A stretch of DNA of 47,969 nt. Origin: Flavobacteriaceae bacterium. GTDB taxonomy: Bacteria > Bacteroidota > Bacteroidia > Flavobacteriales > Flavobacteriaceae. The notes beneath the pieces are model-generated. The model saw nothing but the letters and a program-made list of their open reading frames with translations, had not been told where the DNA came from and ran no database searches. The stretch covers positions 1-47,969 of the forward strand of contig JAKIUU010000017.1 in NCBI GenBank assembly GCA_021647405.1, read 5' to 3'. Below, piece by piece: positions 26,185 to 34,292 of this stretch (the first letter of the stretch is position 1; each line of letters starts with the position of its first letter). Position numbers and translations under genes: made by a program.

Positions 26185-27150
26185 ATGTTTAGGACAAGAA
26201 GATTACGCGCAACAGGAAATATAAGACGTTTGGTGCGTGAAACGAAATTGAGTATAGACGATTTTATATATCCTCTTTTTATTGAAGAAGGTAAAAATAT
26301 TTCAAAAGAAATTGTGTCTATGCCGGGTATAAAACGTTATTCTTTGGATAAAATAGATGCAGAATTAGCTGAAGTTGTGGCTTTAAATATTCCTGCGGTT
26401 TTGTTGTTTGGTATCCCTGCCAAAAAGGACGATAGCGGTACAGAAACATGGAACGATGCTGGTATTATCCAAAAAGCCATCAGACATATCAAACAAAAAC
26501 ACCCCGACTTATATGTTATTACCGATGTGTGTTTTTGCGAATATACCAGTCACGGTCATTGTGGCATTATCCATGATAATGACGTAGATAACGACGCTAC
26601 TTTACCAAATATTGCCAAACAAGTCATCTCGCATGTTAAGGCTGGTGCCGATATGGTAGCCCCATCTGGGATGATGGATGGCACCATTGAAACCATTCGC
26701 GAAGCTCTGGATGCCAACGGATTTTACAACACACCTATTATGGCTTATGCGGTTAAATACAGTTCGGCTTTTTACGGGCCGTTTAGAGATGCCGCCGATT
26801 CTGCCCCAACTTTTGGCGACAGGCGTACCTATCAAATGGATCCTGCAAATAGGCGAGAAGCCATGATTGAAGCCAGTTATGACGATATAGAGGGCGCAGA
26901 TATCCTAATGGTCAAACCTGCTTTATCTTATTTAGATATTATTCGCGATACCAAAGAAAACACCGAAAAACCTGTAGCTTGCTACAATGTTTCGGGCGAA
27001 TATGCCATGATAAAGGCCGCCGCACAAAATGGTTGGATTGATGGCGAACGTGTGATGATGGAAAGTTTGTTGTCTATGAAACGCGCCGGTGCCGATATCA
27101 TTATTTCGTATTTTGCCAAAGAAGTAGCCAAAGTCTTAACAAAAAAATAA
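26185..27150 (+). CDS. hemB: Delta-aminolevulinic acid dehydratase (porphobilinogen synthase)
   Basis: Condenses two 5-aminolevulinate molecules to porphobilinogen. Conserved segments are RRLRATGNIRRLVRET, the zinc-cysteine region VITDVCFCEYTSHGHCG with three Cys, DMVAPSGMMDG, a first Schiff-base lysine in YAVKYSSAFYGPFRDA, and the second in ILMVKPALSYLDI. The three cysteines indicate a zinc-dependent catalytic site. At 321 residues it is of normal length. Gaps are 5 nt to hemC-hemD and 54 nt to hemL, the latter filled by a nested inverted repeat. Confidence 0.96.
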   Translation: MFRTRRLRATGNIRRLVRETKLSIDDFIYPLFIEEGKNISKEIVSMPGIKRYSLDKIDAELAEVVALNIPAVLLFGIPAKKDDSGTETWNDAGIIQKAIRHIKQKHPDLYVITDVCFCEYTSHGHCGIIHDNDVDNDATLPNIAKQVISHVKAGADMVAPSGMMDGTIETIREALDANGFYNTPIMAYAVKYSSAFYGPFRDAADSAPTFGDRRTYQMDPANRREAMIEASYDDIEGADILMVKPALSYLDIIRDTKENTEKPVACYNVSGEYAMIKAAAQNGWIDGERVMMESLLSMKRAGADIIISYFAKEVAKVLTKK

Positions 27151-27157
27151 ATTATTC

Positions 27158-27197
27158 ATTTTCCCTTCCCTTTGGGAAGGGCTAGGGATGGGAAAAT
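27158..27197. repeat. Nested palindromic intergenic repeat between hemB and hemL
   Basis: An 8-bp perfect stem CCCTTCCC/GGGAAGGG with loop TTT (27163-27181) is enclosed by outer arms ATTTTCCC (27158-27165) and GGGAAAAT (27190-27197). It fills most of the short hemB-hemL gap, so it will be in the operon mRNA. The right part GATGGGAAAATC recurs exactly at 39748-39759 beside another hairpin, pointing to a dispersed repeat family. Confidence 0.6.
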
Positions 27198-27204
27198 CAA
27201 AAAT

Positions 27205-28497
27205 ATGAACTTTAAAAAATCACAACAACTCTACAAAAAAGGATTAACACACATGGTGGGAGCTGTAAATTCACCCGTACGCGCTTTTGCCTCTGTAGGG
27301 GGTAATCCTTTGTTTATAAAAAAAGCCAAAGGCAGTCAGATTACCGATGTAGATAATAACAAATACATCGATTTTGTCTTGTCATACGGTCCTATGATTT
27401 TAGGACACCGTCATAACAAAGTACAAAAAGCCATCCGTAAAGCCATTAAAAACGGTTACACTTTTGGCGCCAGTACCGAAAATGAAATAAAATTAGCCGA
27501 AATTGTATGCAATGCTTTTCCGGGTATGGATAAAGTACGGTTTGTAAGCTCAGGAACAGAGGCTGTACTCAGTGCCATCCGTTTGGCACGTGCTTTTACA
27601 GGACACGATAAACTTATAAAATTTGCAGGGTGTTACCATGGCCATTCCGATGCCTTGTTGGTGGCAGCGGGTTCAGGTTTAGCCACCTTGAGTATTCCGG
27701 GTAGTAAAGGCGTTCCGAATGACGCGGTTAAAAATACCTTGATAGCCGAATACAATAATTTAGAAAGCGTAAAAGAACAAATAAAAACACACAAAGATAT
27801 TGCTGCTATTATAATCGAACCTATTGGCGGTAATATGGGCGTGGTTTTACCTCAGAATAACTTCTTAAAAGATTTACAAACCCTTGCCAAAGAAAACGGT
27901 ATTCTGTTGATTTGTGACGAGGTTATGACAGGCTTCCGTTCTAAATTTGGGGGCGCACAAGAATTGTTAGGCGTTACCGCCGATATTACCTGTTTGGGTA
28001 AAGTTGTAGGAGGGGGTTTTCCCGTAGGCGCTTATGGGGCTCGCAATGAAATTATGGAAATGATTTCACCTCTTGGACCGATGTATCAGGCAGGAACTTT
28101 ATCGGGAAATCCTATTGCTATGGCTTCGGGCATTGCCACTTTACGCGAGTTAAAACGTCAGAATCCATATGACATTTTCGAAAAAGTAGGCGAACGTCTT
28201 AAAGCAACTATGTTAAAAGCAGCTGCAGAAAATAACATCGATTTGGTTGTGAATCGCTTTGGTTCAATGATAAATCCATTTTTTACAAAAGAAGCGGTAA
28301 CCGATTTTAAATCGGCACAAACAAGTGACACCAAAAAATTCGGCATTTTCTTTTGGGAAATGATTAGAAATGGGGTCTTTTTACCACCCTCACAGTTTGA
28401 ATCTTGGTTTTTGTCATCCGCTTTAAGCGAAGAAGATATTGTTAAAACAGAGAAAACTATTTATGCAGGGATGAAGAAGGTAGCTAGTATCAGGTAA
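27205..28497 (+). CDS. hemL: Glutamate-1-semialdehyde 2,1-aminomutase
   Basis: PLP enzyme that converts glutamate-1-semialdehyde to 5-aminolevulinate. The start is placed at 27205 (MNFKKSQQLYKKGL) because the 11 codons upstream come from the intergenic palindrome and are not family-like. Key regions are PGGVNSPVR-like MVGAVNSPVRAF, FVSSGTEAVLSAIRLARAFT, CYHGHSDALLV, ILLICDEVMTGFRSKFGGAQ and the PLP-lysine segment CLGKVVGGGFPVGAYG. The resulting 430 residues match the family. It precedes hemE by 39 nt, most of which is the heptad repeat. Confidence 0.96.
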   Translation: MNFKKSQQLYKKGLTHMVGAVNSPVRAFASVGGNPLFIKKAKGSQITDVDNNKYIDFVLSYGPMILGHRHNKVQKAIRKAIKNGYTFGASTENEIKLAEIVCNAFPGMDKVRFVSSGTEAVLSAIRLARAFTGHDKLIKFAGCYHGHSDALLVAAGSGLATLSIPGSKGVPNDAVKNTLIAEYNNLESVKEQIKTHKDIAAIIIEPIGGNMGVVLPQNNFLKDLQTLAKENGILLICDEVMTGFRSKFGGAQELLGVTADITCLGKVVGGGFPVGAYGARNEIMEMISPLGPMYQAGTLSGNPIAMASGIATLRELKRQNPYDIFEKVGERLKATMLKAAAENNIDLVVNRFGSMINPFFTKEAVTDFKSAQTSDTKKFGIFFWEMIRNGVFLPPSQFESWFLSSALSEEDIVKTEKTIYAGMKKVASIR

Positions 28498-28504
28498 CTG
28501 GTAT

Positions 28505-28539
28505 CAAAACACGAAACACGAAATACAAAACACGAAATG
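28505..28539 (+). repeat. Heptad repeat running into the hemE start codon
   Basis: Five consecutive 7-bp units: CAAAACA, CGAAACA, CGAAATA, CAAAACA, CGAAATG. The last unit contains the hemE ATG. This is one of about six loci in the window with the same period and similar consensus (roughly CAAAANN). Confidence 0.75.
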
Positions 28540-29559
28540 ATTAAAAACAATTTATATTTAAGAGCTCTTAAAGGCGAAACCGTAGAAAGACCACCGGTGT
28601 GGATGATGCGTCAAGCCGGCCGATTTTTACCAGATTTTCGCACCTTACGCGAAAAATACGACTTCTTTACACGTTGTCAGACACCCGAATTAGCAACCGA
28701 AATTACAATAATGCCTGTTAAGCAAGTAGGGGTAGATGCCGCTATTTTGTTTTCAGATATTTTAGTGATTCCACAAGCTATGGGTATTGAAGTACAGATG
28801 AAACCCAATTTTGGACCTTATATTCCAAACCCTATTCGCACACAAAAAGATGTCGATGCCATTGTTTTACCTGATGTGAATCACGAATTAAAATACGTTA
28901 TAGATGCTATTAAAATGACCAAACAAGAGCTCAATAGTGAAGTGCCATTGATTGGTTTTGCAGGTTCGCCATGGACAATTCTATGCTATATAGTACAAGG
29001 GCAAGGATCAAAAACTTATGATAAAACAAAAGAATTCTGTTTTACCAATCCAGTAGCGGCACATCAAATGTTGCAAAAAGTAACCGATACGACTATTGCG
29101 TATTTACGAGCTAAAGTACGGGCTGGTGTAGATGCCGTTCAGATATTCGATTCTTGGGGCGGTATGTTATCTCCAGTAGATTACCAAGAATTTTCTTGGT
29201 ACTATATCAATCAGATTATTGAAGCTTTAAAAGACGAAACGCATGTCATTTCTTTTGCCAAAGGATGTTGGTATGCTTTAGAAGAAATGGGCAAATCTAA
29301 TGCTTCAGCTTTAGGTGTTGATTGGACTGTTAATCCTAAATTGGCTAGAGAATTTACTTCAGGCAAAACTTTGCAAGGCAATTTAGATCCAGCCCGATTG
29401 TTATCGCCAATACCAGAAATTAAAAAAATGACCAAAGCCATGATTGACGCTTTTGGAAAAGACAAATACATCGTCAATTTAGGTCATGGTATTTTACCAA
29501 ATACGCCAGTTGACCACGCCAAAGCCTTTATAGATACGGTTAAAGAATATAAAAAGTAA
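28537..29559 (+). CDS. hemE: Uroporphyrinogen decarboxylase
   Basis: Removes four carboxyl groups from uroporphyrinogen III to form coproporphyrinogen III. The N-terminal signature RPPVWMMRQAGRFLPDFR is intact and includes the substrate-binding arginines. Also present are FSDILVIPQAMG with the catalytic Asp, PLIGFAGSPWTILCYIVQG, and C-terminal NLGHGILPNTPVDHAKAFID. The length of 340 residues is normal. The ATG sits in the final unit of a 7-bp A-rich repeat, so changes in repeat number would alter the leader length but not the frame. Confidence 0.96.
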   Translation: MIKNNLYLRALKGETVERPPVWMMRQAGRFLPDFRTLREKYDFFTRCQTPELATEITIMPVKQVGVDAAILFSDILVIPQAMGIEVQMKPNFGPYIPNPIRTQKDVDAIVLPDVNHELKYVIDAIKMTKQELNSEVPLIGFAGSPWTILCYIVQGQGSKTYDKTKEFCFTNPVAAHQMLQKVTDTTIAYLRAKVRAGVDAVQIFDSWGGMLSPVDYQEFSWYYINQIIEALKDETHVISFAKGCWYALEEMGKSNASALGVDWTVNPKLAREFTSGKTLQGNLDPARLLSPIPEIKKMTKAMIDAFGKDKYIVNLGHGILPNTPVDHAKAFIDTVKEYKK

Positions 29560-29597
29560 TTATGAATTTTGAGTTGTTGTAAGATTATAACAGAATT

Positions 29598-29640
29598 TAA
29601 ATCCCAAATCCCAAAACTCAAAACTCAGAACTCAAAACTA
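29598..29640 (+). repeat. Heptad repeat in the hemN leader
   Basis: Six adjacent 7-bp units from 29598: TAAATCC, CAAATCC, CAAAACT, CAAAACT, CAGAACT and CAAAACT, ending 5 nt before the hemN ATG at 29645. Period and base composition match the hemE copy. Confidence 0.75.
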
Positions 29641-29644
29641 AATT

Positions 29645-31006
29645 ATGAATACAACTTTAATTCAAAAATACAACATTCCAGGGCCCAGATACACCAGTTA
29701 TCCAACCGTTCCTTTTTGGGATGATGCGGGTATCGCTTTAAGCGATTGGAAAGAAACAACCAAACGCGCCTTTTTAGAAAGTAATACCGATGAAGGCATT
29801 AGTATTTATATTCACCTGCCTTTTTGTGAGAGTCTGTGTACCTTTTGCGCTTGCCATAAACGCATTACCAAGCAACACAATGTAGAAACACCCTATATTG
29901 AAACCGTTTTAAAAGAGTGGCAAATGTATTGCGATTTATTTGGCACCAAACCACGTATTAAAGAAATTCATTTAGGTGGGGGCACCCCCACTTTTTTTGC
30001 GCCTAAAAACCTTGAAGTATTGATAAATGGCATTTTAAAATCGGCCGAAAAGACTAAGGACTTTAGCTTTAGTTTTGAAGGGCATCCAAATAATTCATCA
30101 AAAGAACATTTGAAGGCTTTATACGATTTGGGATTTACCCGCAGCAGTTTTGGCGTTCAAGATTATGACCCTAAGGTTCAAAAGGCCATTCACCGCATTC
30201 AACCTTTCGAAAAAGTAAAAGAAGCAACCGATAATTCAAGGGCTATTGGTTACGAGTCTGTGAGCCACGATTTGGTTTTTGGATTGCCTTTTCAAACCGA
30301 AGACAGTATCAGAAATACCATAAAGCATACAATTGAATTAAAGCCAGACCGCATAGCTTATTACAGTTATGCCCATGTGCCATGGATAAAAGGTGTTGGC
30401 CAGCGTGGTTTTGATGAAAATGACTTGCCAAAAGACGATGAAAAACGTCATTTATATGAATTGGGAAAACAATTGTTTTTTGATGCAGGTTATGTTGAAG
30501 TAGGTATGGATCATTTTGCTTTGCCAAGCGATTCGTTATTTGAAGCTATGAAAAACAAAACTTTACATCGAAATTTTATGGGCTATAGTGCTGGTAAAAC
30601 AAAATTGATGGTTGGTTTAGGCATGTCGGCTATTAGTGATTCTTGGTATGCTTTTGCACAAAATGAAAAAACCATTGAAGATTATACCACACGTGTAAAT
30701 CAAGGTGTTTTGCCAATTTTTAGAGGTCATTTATTGACCAAAGACGATTTAATTATACGTAAACATATTTTAAATTTAATGTGTAATATGGAAGCGGAAT
30801 GGAATTTAGGTTTGTCTGCTCAAGTAAAACAAGGCATTATTAAACGTTTACACGAAATTATTGAAGACAATTTAATTGAAGTGACCGATAATAAAATCAT
30901 TGTTAAAGAAGCAGGGCGTATGTTTGTACGCAATATATGTATGGCTTTTGATTTGAGACTCATTGAAAACAAACCCGATACTAGAATTTTTTCAATGACA
31001 ATTTGA
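29645..31006 (+). CDS. hemN: Oxygen-independent coproporphyrinogen III oxidase
   Basis: Radical-SAM enzyme converting coproporphyrinogen III to protoporphyrinogen IX without oxygen. The cluster motif IHLPFCESLCTFCACHK has the CxxxCxxC spacing plus the extra Cys typical of true HemN as opposed to HemW. YTSYPTVPFW at the N-terminus, EIHLGGGTPTFF, FGVQDYDPKVQKAIHRIQPF and the C-terminal VRNICMAFDLRL also fit HemN. The 453 residues match the family. It is the last gene of the rightward heme operon, 85 nt after hemE; the gap holds the heptad repeat. No aerobic HemF is present in the window. Confidence 0.95.
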   Translation: MNTTLIQKYNIPGPRYTSYPTVPFWDDAGIALSDWKETTKRAFLESNTDEGISIYIHLPFCESLCTFCACHKRITKQHNVETPYIETVLKEWQMYCDLFGTKPRIKEIHLGGGTPTFFAPKNLEVLINGILKSAEKTKDFSFSFEGHPNNSSKEHLKALYDLGFTRSSFGVQDYDPKVQKAIHRIQPFEKVKEATDNSRAIGYESVSHDLVFGLPFQTEDSIRNTIKHTIELKPDRIAYYSYAHVPWIKGVGQRGFDENDLPKDDEKRHLYELGKQLFFDAGYVEVGMDHFALPSDSLFEAMKNKTLHRNFMGYSAGKTKLMVGLGMSAISDSWYAFAQNEKTIEDYTTRVNQGVLPIFRGHLLTKDDLIIRKHILNLMCNMEAEWNLGLSAQVKQGIIKRLHEIIEDNLIEVTDNKIIVKEAGRMFVRNICMAFDLRLIENKPDTRIFSMTI

Positions 31007-31166
31007 TAATTATTATATCGAATATGAATGTTAAATTCTAATATTCGTAGTTATATTCAACTTTAGTTGTTAATCTGATAAGAATAATCCTTTTGTAAAT
31101 AACAGTTAAATTTTAGACCATTCTACAAATTTTTGTAACTTCGCATCTTATAATTTAGATGATAAT

Positions 31167-32522
31167 ATGGCTAAATTTGAATTGAAATTACCTAAAATGG
31201 GCGAAAGTGTTGCAGAAGCAACCATAACTTCTTGGTTAAAAGAGCTAGGCGATACTATTGAGATAGATGAAGCCATTTTAGAAATTGCAACCGATAAGGT
31301 AGATACAGAATTGCCCAGTGAGGTTGAAGGTGTTTTAGTAGAAAAACTTTTTAATGTTGACGATGTGGTACAGGTAGGACAAACAATTGCCATTATTGAA
31401 ATAAGCTCTGAAAATGAAGAGGAAGTTAACATTGAAGAAGATGGTGTAATTCGCCCTTCGGATGTGGCCATTAATGATGAAGATAAAATGCCTGATGAAA
31501 TGACAATTATTGAAAAATCAACTCAGATAATTGAAGAGATGGTGGTAGAAATGGTTGACGATTTATCATCACAAACTTCAGATAAATTCTATTCGCCTTT
31601 GGTTAAAAACATAGCCAAACAAGAAGGGGTATCTTTTACAGAATTAGAAACAATTTCGGGTACGGGTAAAGATAATCGCGTTACAAAAACCGATATTTTA
31701 AATTATATTGAGACTAAAAAAAATACGGCTCACACACCAGCTCCTTCAGTAAATATTACCAAATCTCCACTTAATACACCTGCATCAACAGCATCACCAG
31801 TATCAGTTAATGGGAAAGATGAAATTATTGAAATGACACGTATGGGCAAACTTATTGCCAAGCATATGGTAAATTCTCTTCAAACAGCCGCACACGTACA
31901 ATCGTTTATAGAAGTTGATGTGACTAAGATTGTCACTTGGCGCAATAAAGTAAAAGAGTCATTTTTTAATCGCGAAGGCGAAAAAATAACTTTTACACCC
32001 ATCTTTATGCAAGCTGTTGCAAAGGCCATAAAAGATTATCCCATGATTAATATTTCTGTTGATGGCGATACCGTTATTAAATATAAAAACATCAATTTAG
32101 GGATGGCCACAGCTTTAAATGACGGCAATTTAATTGTTCCTGTTATCAAAAATGCCGACCAACTCAACTTGGTAGGGATGACCAAAGCGGTAAACAGTTT
32201 GGCTCAAAAAGCCCGGACAAATAAATTAAGTGCTGACGATATTCAAGGAGGTACCTATACTGTTACCAATGTTGGCGGATTTGGAAGTGTTTTTGGAACA
32301 CCCATTATCAATCAGCCGCAAGTGGCTATTTTGGCTTTGGGCGCTATTCGTAAAGTACCCGCTGTTATTGAAACAGCTGAAGGCGATTTTATTGGTATCC
32401 GCCACAAAATGTTCTTATCGCATTCATACGACCACCGTGTGGTTAATGGAGCCCTTGGCGGGATGTTTATAAAACGCGTAGCCGAAATTCTTGAAAGCTT
32501 TGATGTAAATCAATCGTTTTAA
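31167..32522 (+). CDS. 2-oxo acid dehydrogenase E2 acyltransferase (branched-chain type)
   Basis: Core component of a 2-oxo acid dehydrogenase complex; transfers acyl groups from its lipoyl arm to CoA. An N-terminal lipoyl domain (1-76) has the modified lysine in ATDKVDTELP (Lys44). An acidic linker follows, then a peripheral-subunit-binding domain near 139-175 (SPLVKNIAKQEGVSFTELE), a Pro/Thr/Ser linker and the catalytic domain from about 215. The active-site motif reads SHSYDHRVVNGALGG: the histidine (about 423) is present, but the usual Asp of DHRxxDG is Asn. No E1 or E3 gene is next to it. Substrate (branched-chain, pyruvate or oxoglutarate) is not decided by sequence; branched-chain or broad type is my preference. 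Confidence 0.88.
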   Translation: MAKFELKLPKMGESVAEATITSWLKELGDTIEIDEAILEIATDKVDTELPSEVEGVLVEKLFNVDDVVQVGQTIAIIEISSENEEEVNIEEDGVIRPSDVAINDEDKMPDEMTIIEKSTQIIEEMVVEMVDDLSSQTSDKFYSPLVKNIAKQEGVSFTELETISGTGKDNRVTKTDILNYIETKKNTAHTPAPSVNITKSPLNTPASTASPVSVNGKDEIIEMTRMGKLIAKHMVNSLQTAAHVQSFIEVDVTKIVTWRNKVKESFFNREGEKITFTPIFMQAVAKAIKDYPMINISVDGDTVIKYKNINLGMATALNDGNLIVPVIKNADQLNLVGMTKAVNSLAQKARTNKLSADDIQGGTYTVTNVGGFGSVFGTPIINQPQVAILALGAIRKVPAVIETAEGDFIGIRHKMFLSHSYDHRVVNGALGGMFIKRVAEILESFDVNQSF

Positions 32523-32756
32523 AACTAACTGTCACATTGAGCGGAGTCGAAATGTGCTAACTTGATGTTGACGTAGTCAAAGTATCTCTTTAAGGAATTA
32601 GATAATTTTATCTTTGTAGAGCAAATTTGTACGAGCAAGGATGCTCGCACTAGCGGTTAAATTTATATTTATAAGGTTTGCACCACACGCATGGATGCGT
32701 GCGATAACTCAGGTAAAGATGTTTGCGCTTAGCGGTGCAGTCTGAAACCCCTCAAT
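32523..32756. repeat. Repeat-rich convergent intergenic region
   Basis: No gene here. A hairpin-forming element at 32531-32556 (CACATT/AATGTG around GAGCGGAGTCG) is followed by CGAGCA-AGGA-TGCTCG (32632-32647) and CACGCAT-GG-ATGCGTG (32686-32701). The last two share the 'GGATGC' core with 41739-41752. Several short phrases with AGCGGT recur (near 32651 and 32731). This looks like an accumulation of dispersed palindromic repeats between the E2 and pepD genes. Confidence 0.55.
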
Positions 32757-34214
32757 CTATTCTTTAACAGGAATCTCTTTTAAAATTTCTAGTAAAAAAC
32801 GCCAAAATTTTTGTGTAGAGCTAATACTGGCGCGTTCGTCGGGTGAGTGGGCACCTTGAATGGTAGGGCCAAAAGAAATCATATCCATATTGGGATAATT
32901 GATACCCAGAATACCACATTCTAAACCAGCATGACAGGCCTCAATTTTAGGATCTTCGTTAAATGTTTTCTTATAGAGGTCAACAAGTACTTTTAAAATT
33001 GGCGAATCGGGGTTGGGCTGCCACCCAGGGTAAGACCCCGAGAATTTTACATCAAAACCACCCAATTCAAAAGTAGCTTTAAGTTTATTAGCCAAGTCGT
33101 ATTTGGTAGATTCAACTGATGAACGTGTTAAACAATCAATTTTAATTTGCCCATCTTTTACAACAACTTTTGCAATGTTATTTGATGTTTCTACCAAATC
33201 TTCAAAATCAAGACTCAATTTATACACCCCATTATGAGCCGCGTATAAACTTTGTAAAAGTAATTTTTGGCTAACAGCATCCATCACAAAATTAGGAAGA
33301 CTTACAGGCTCTGCAGTTATGGTTAAAAGCGGATCTATTTTATTAAACTCTTCACTAAAAACAGCATTCTGTTTGACAACTTCTTTTACAAAACCATCCA
33401 GTTTGGCAGCAGGCAAAACAAGAGTTGCAGTGCTTTCTCTCGGAATGGCATTTCTCAAACTACCACCATTAATAGTGGCAATATTAAAATTAAAATCTTG
33501 CAGATTATAAAGCAAACGATTCATTAATTTATTGGCATTGCCCAAGCCTTTGTGGATATCCATACCAGAATGACCACCATTTAATCCTGAAAGAGTTATT
33601 TTAAGCGCAGATGTATTGGCTTCTGTTTTGGTTAGCGTATAAGATTTGGCAATGCTAATGTCAATACCACCCGCACAACCTATATCAATTTCATCATCCT
33701 CTTCTGTGTCAAGATTTAGTAATATTTCGCCGTTAAGGTAACCTGCTTGCAGGCCTTTCGCACCTGTCATACCCGTTTCTTCATCGATGGTAAACAGGGC
33801 TTCAATATTTGGATGGCTTATGGTATCCGATTCTAAAACACTCATAATAGCTGCCACACCTAAACCGTTATCTGCACCCAAGGTAGTGCCATCGGCTTTA
33901 AGCCAATCGCCATCAACAAGCATTTTTATACCTTGGGTATCAAAATTAAAATTAGTATCATTATTTTTTTGATGCACCATATCTAAATGCGATTGTAAAA
34001 CCACCGTTTTACGGTTTGCCATGCCCTTGGTAGCTGCTTTTTTTATGATGACATTGCCAATGGCATCAACATGTGTATCCAGGCCTAATTCTTTACCGAA
34101 ATTTACCATAAAAGCAATAACGCGTTCTTCTTTTTTTGAAGGTCTTGGAACAGCGTTTAATGCCGAAAAATTCTTCCAAATTTCTTTGGGTTCTAGGTGT
34201 AATATATTATTCAT
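32757..34214 (-). CDS. pepD: Aminoacyl-histidine dipeptidase (PepD, M20 family)
   Basis: Cytosolic zinc dipeptidase hydrolysing Xaa-His dipeptides and related substrates. Metal and catalytic regions are visible: VVLQSHLDMVHQKN (zinc His and catalytic Asp), DGTTLGADNGLGVAA (bridging Asp), LFTIDEETGMTGAKGL (general-base Glu and zinc Glu), LNLDTEEDDEIDIGCAGG, and a C-terminal His in FGPTIQGAHSPDERASI. The 485-residue length agrees with PepD. It is a leftward gene convergent with the E2 gene, with about 78 nt separating it from the upstream exporter gene. Confidence 0.93.
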   Translation of the reverse strand: MNNILHLEPKEIWKNFSALNAVPRPSKKEERVIAFMVNFGKELGLDTHVDAIGNVIIKKAATKGMANRKTVVLQSHLDMVHQKNNDTNFNFDTQGIKMLVDGDWLKADGTTLGADNGLGVAAIMSVLESDTISHPNIEALFTIDEETGMTGAKGLQAGYLNGEILLNLDTEEDDEIDIGCAGGIDISIAKSYTLTKTEANTSALKITLSGLNGGHSGMDIHKGLGNANKLMNRLLYNLQDFNFNIATINGGSLRNAIPRESTATLVLPAAKLDGFVKEVVKQNAVFSEEFNKIDPLLTITAEPVSLPNFVMDAVSQKLLLQSLYAAHNGVYKLSLDFEDLVETSNNIAKVVVKDGQIKIDCLTRSSVESTKYDLANKLKATFELGGFDVKFSGSYPGWQPNPDSPILKVLVDLYKKTFNEDPKIEACHAGLECGILGINYPNMDMISFGPTIQGAHSPDERASISSTQKFWRFLLEILKEIPVKE

Positions 34215-34292
34215 ATAGGGGCGTTATAATGATGACAAAAATAGCAATTTTAATTAAGATATTCTCATTAAAGAAATCATAATAAAGACAAA

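Noticed and set aside
28505..29640. Heptad arrays considered as a CRISPR array
   Set aside because: Units are 7 bp with no longer repeats or unique spacers, and no cas gene is nearby.
31019..31047. Hairpin CGAATAT/ATATTCG after hemN as terminator
   Set aside because: Only seven AT-rich pairs with a 15-nt loop and no T run; too weak to list as a terminator.
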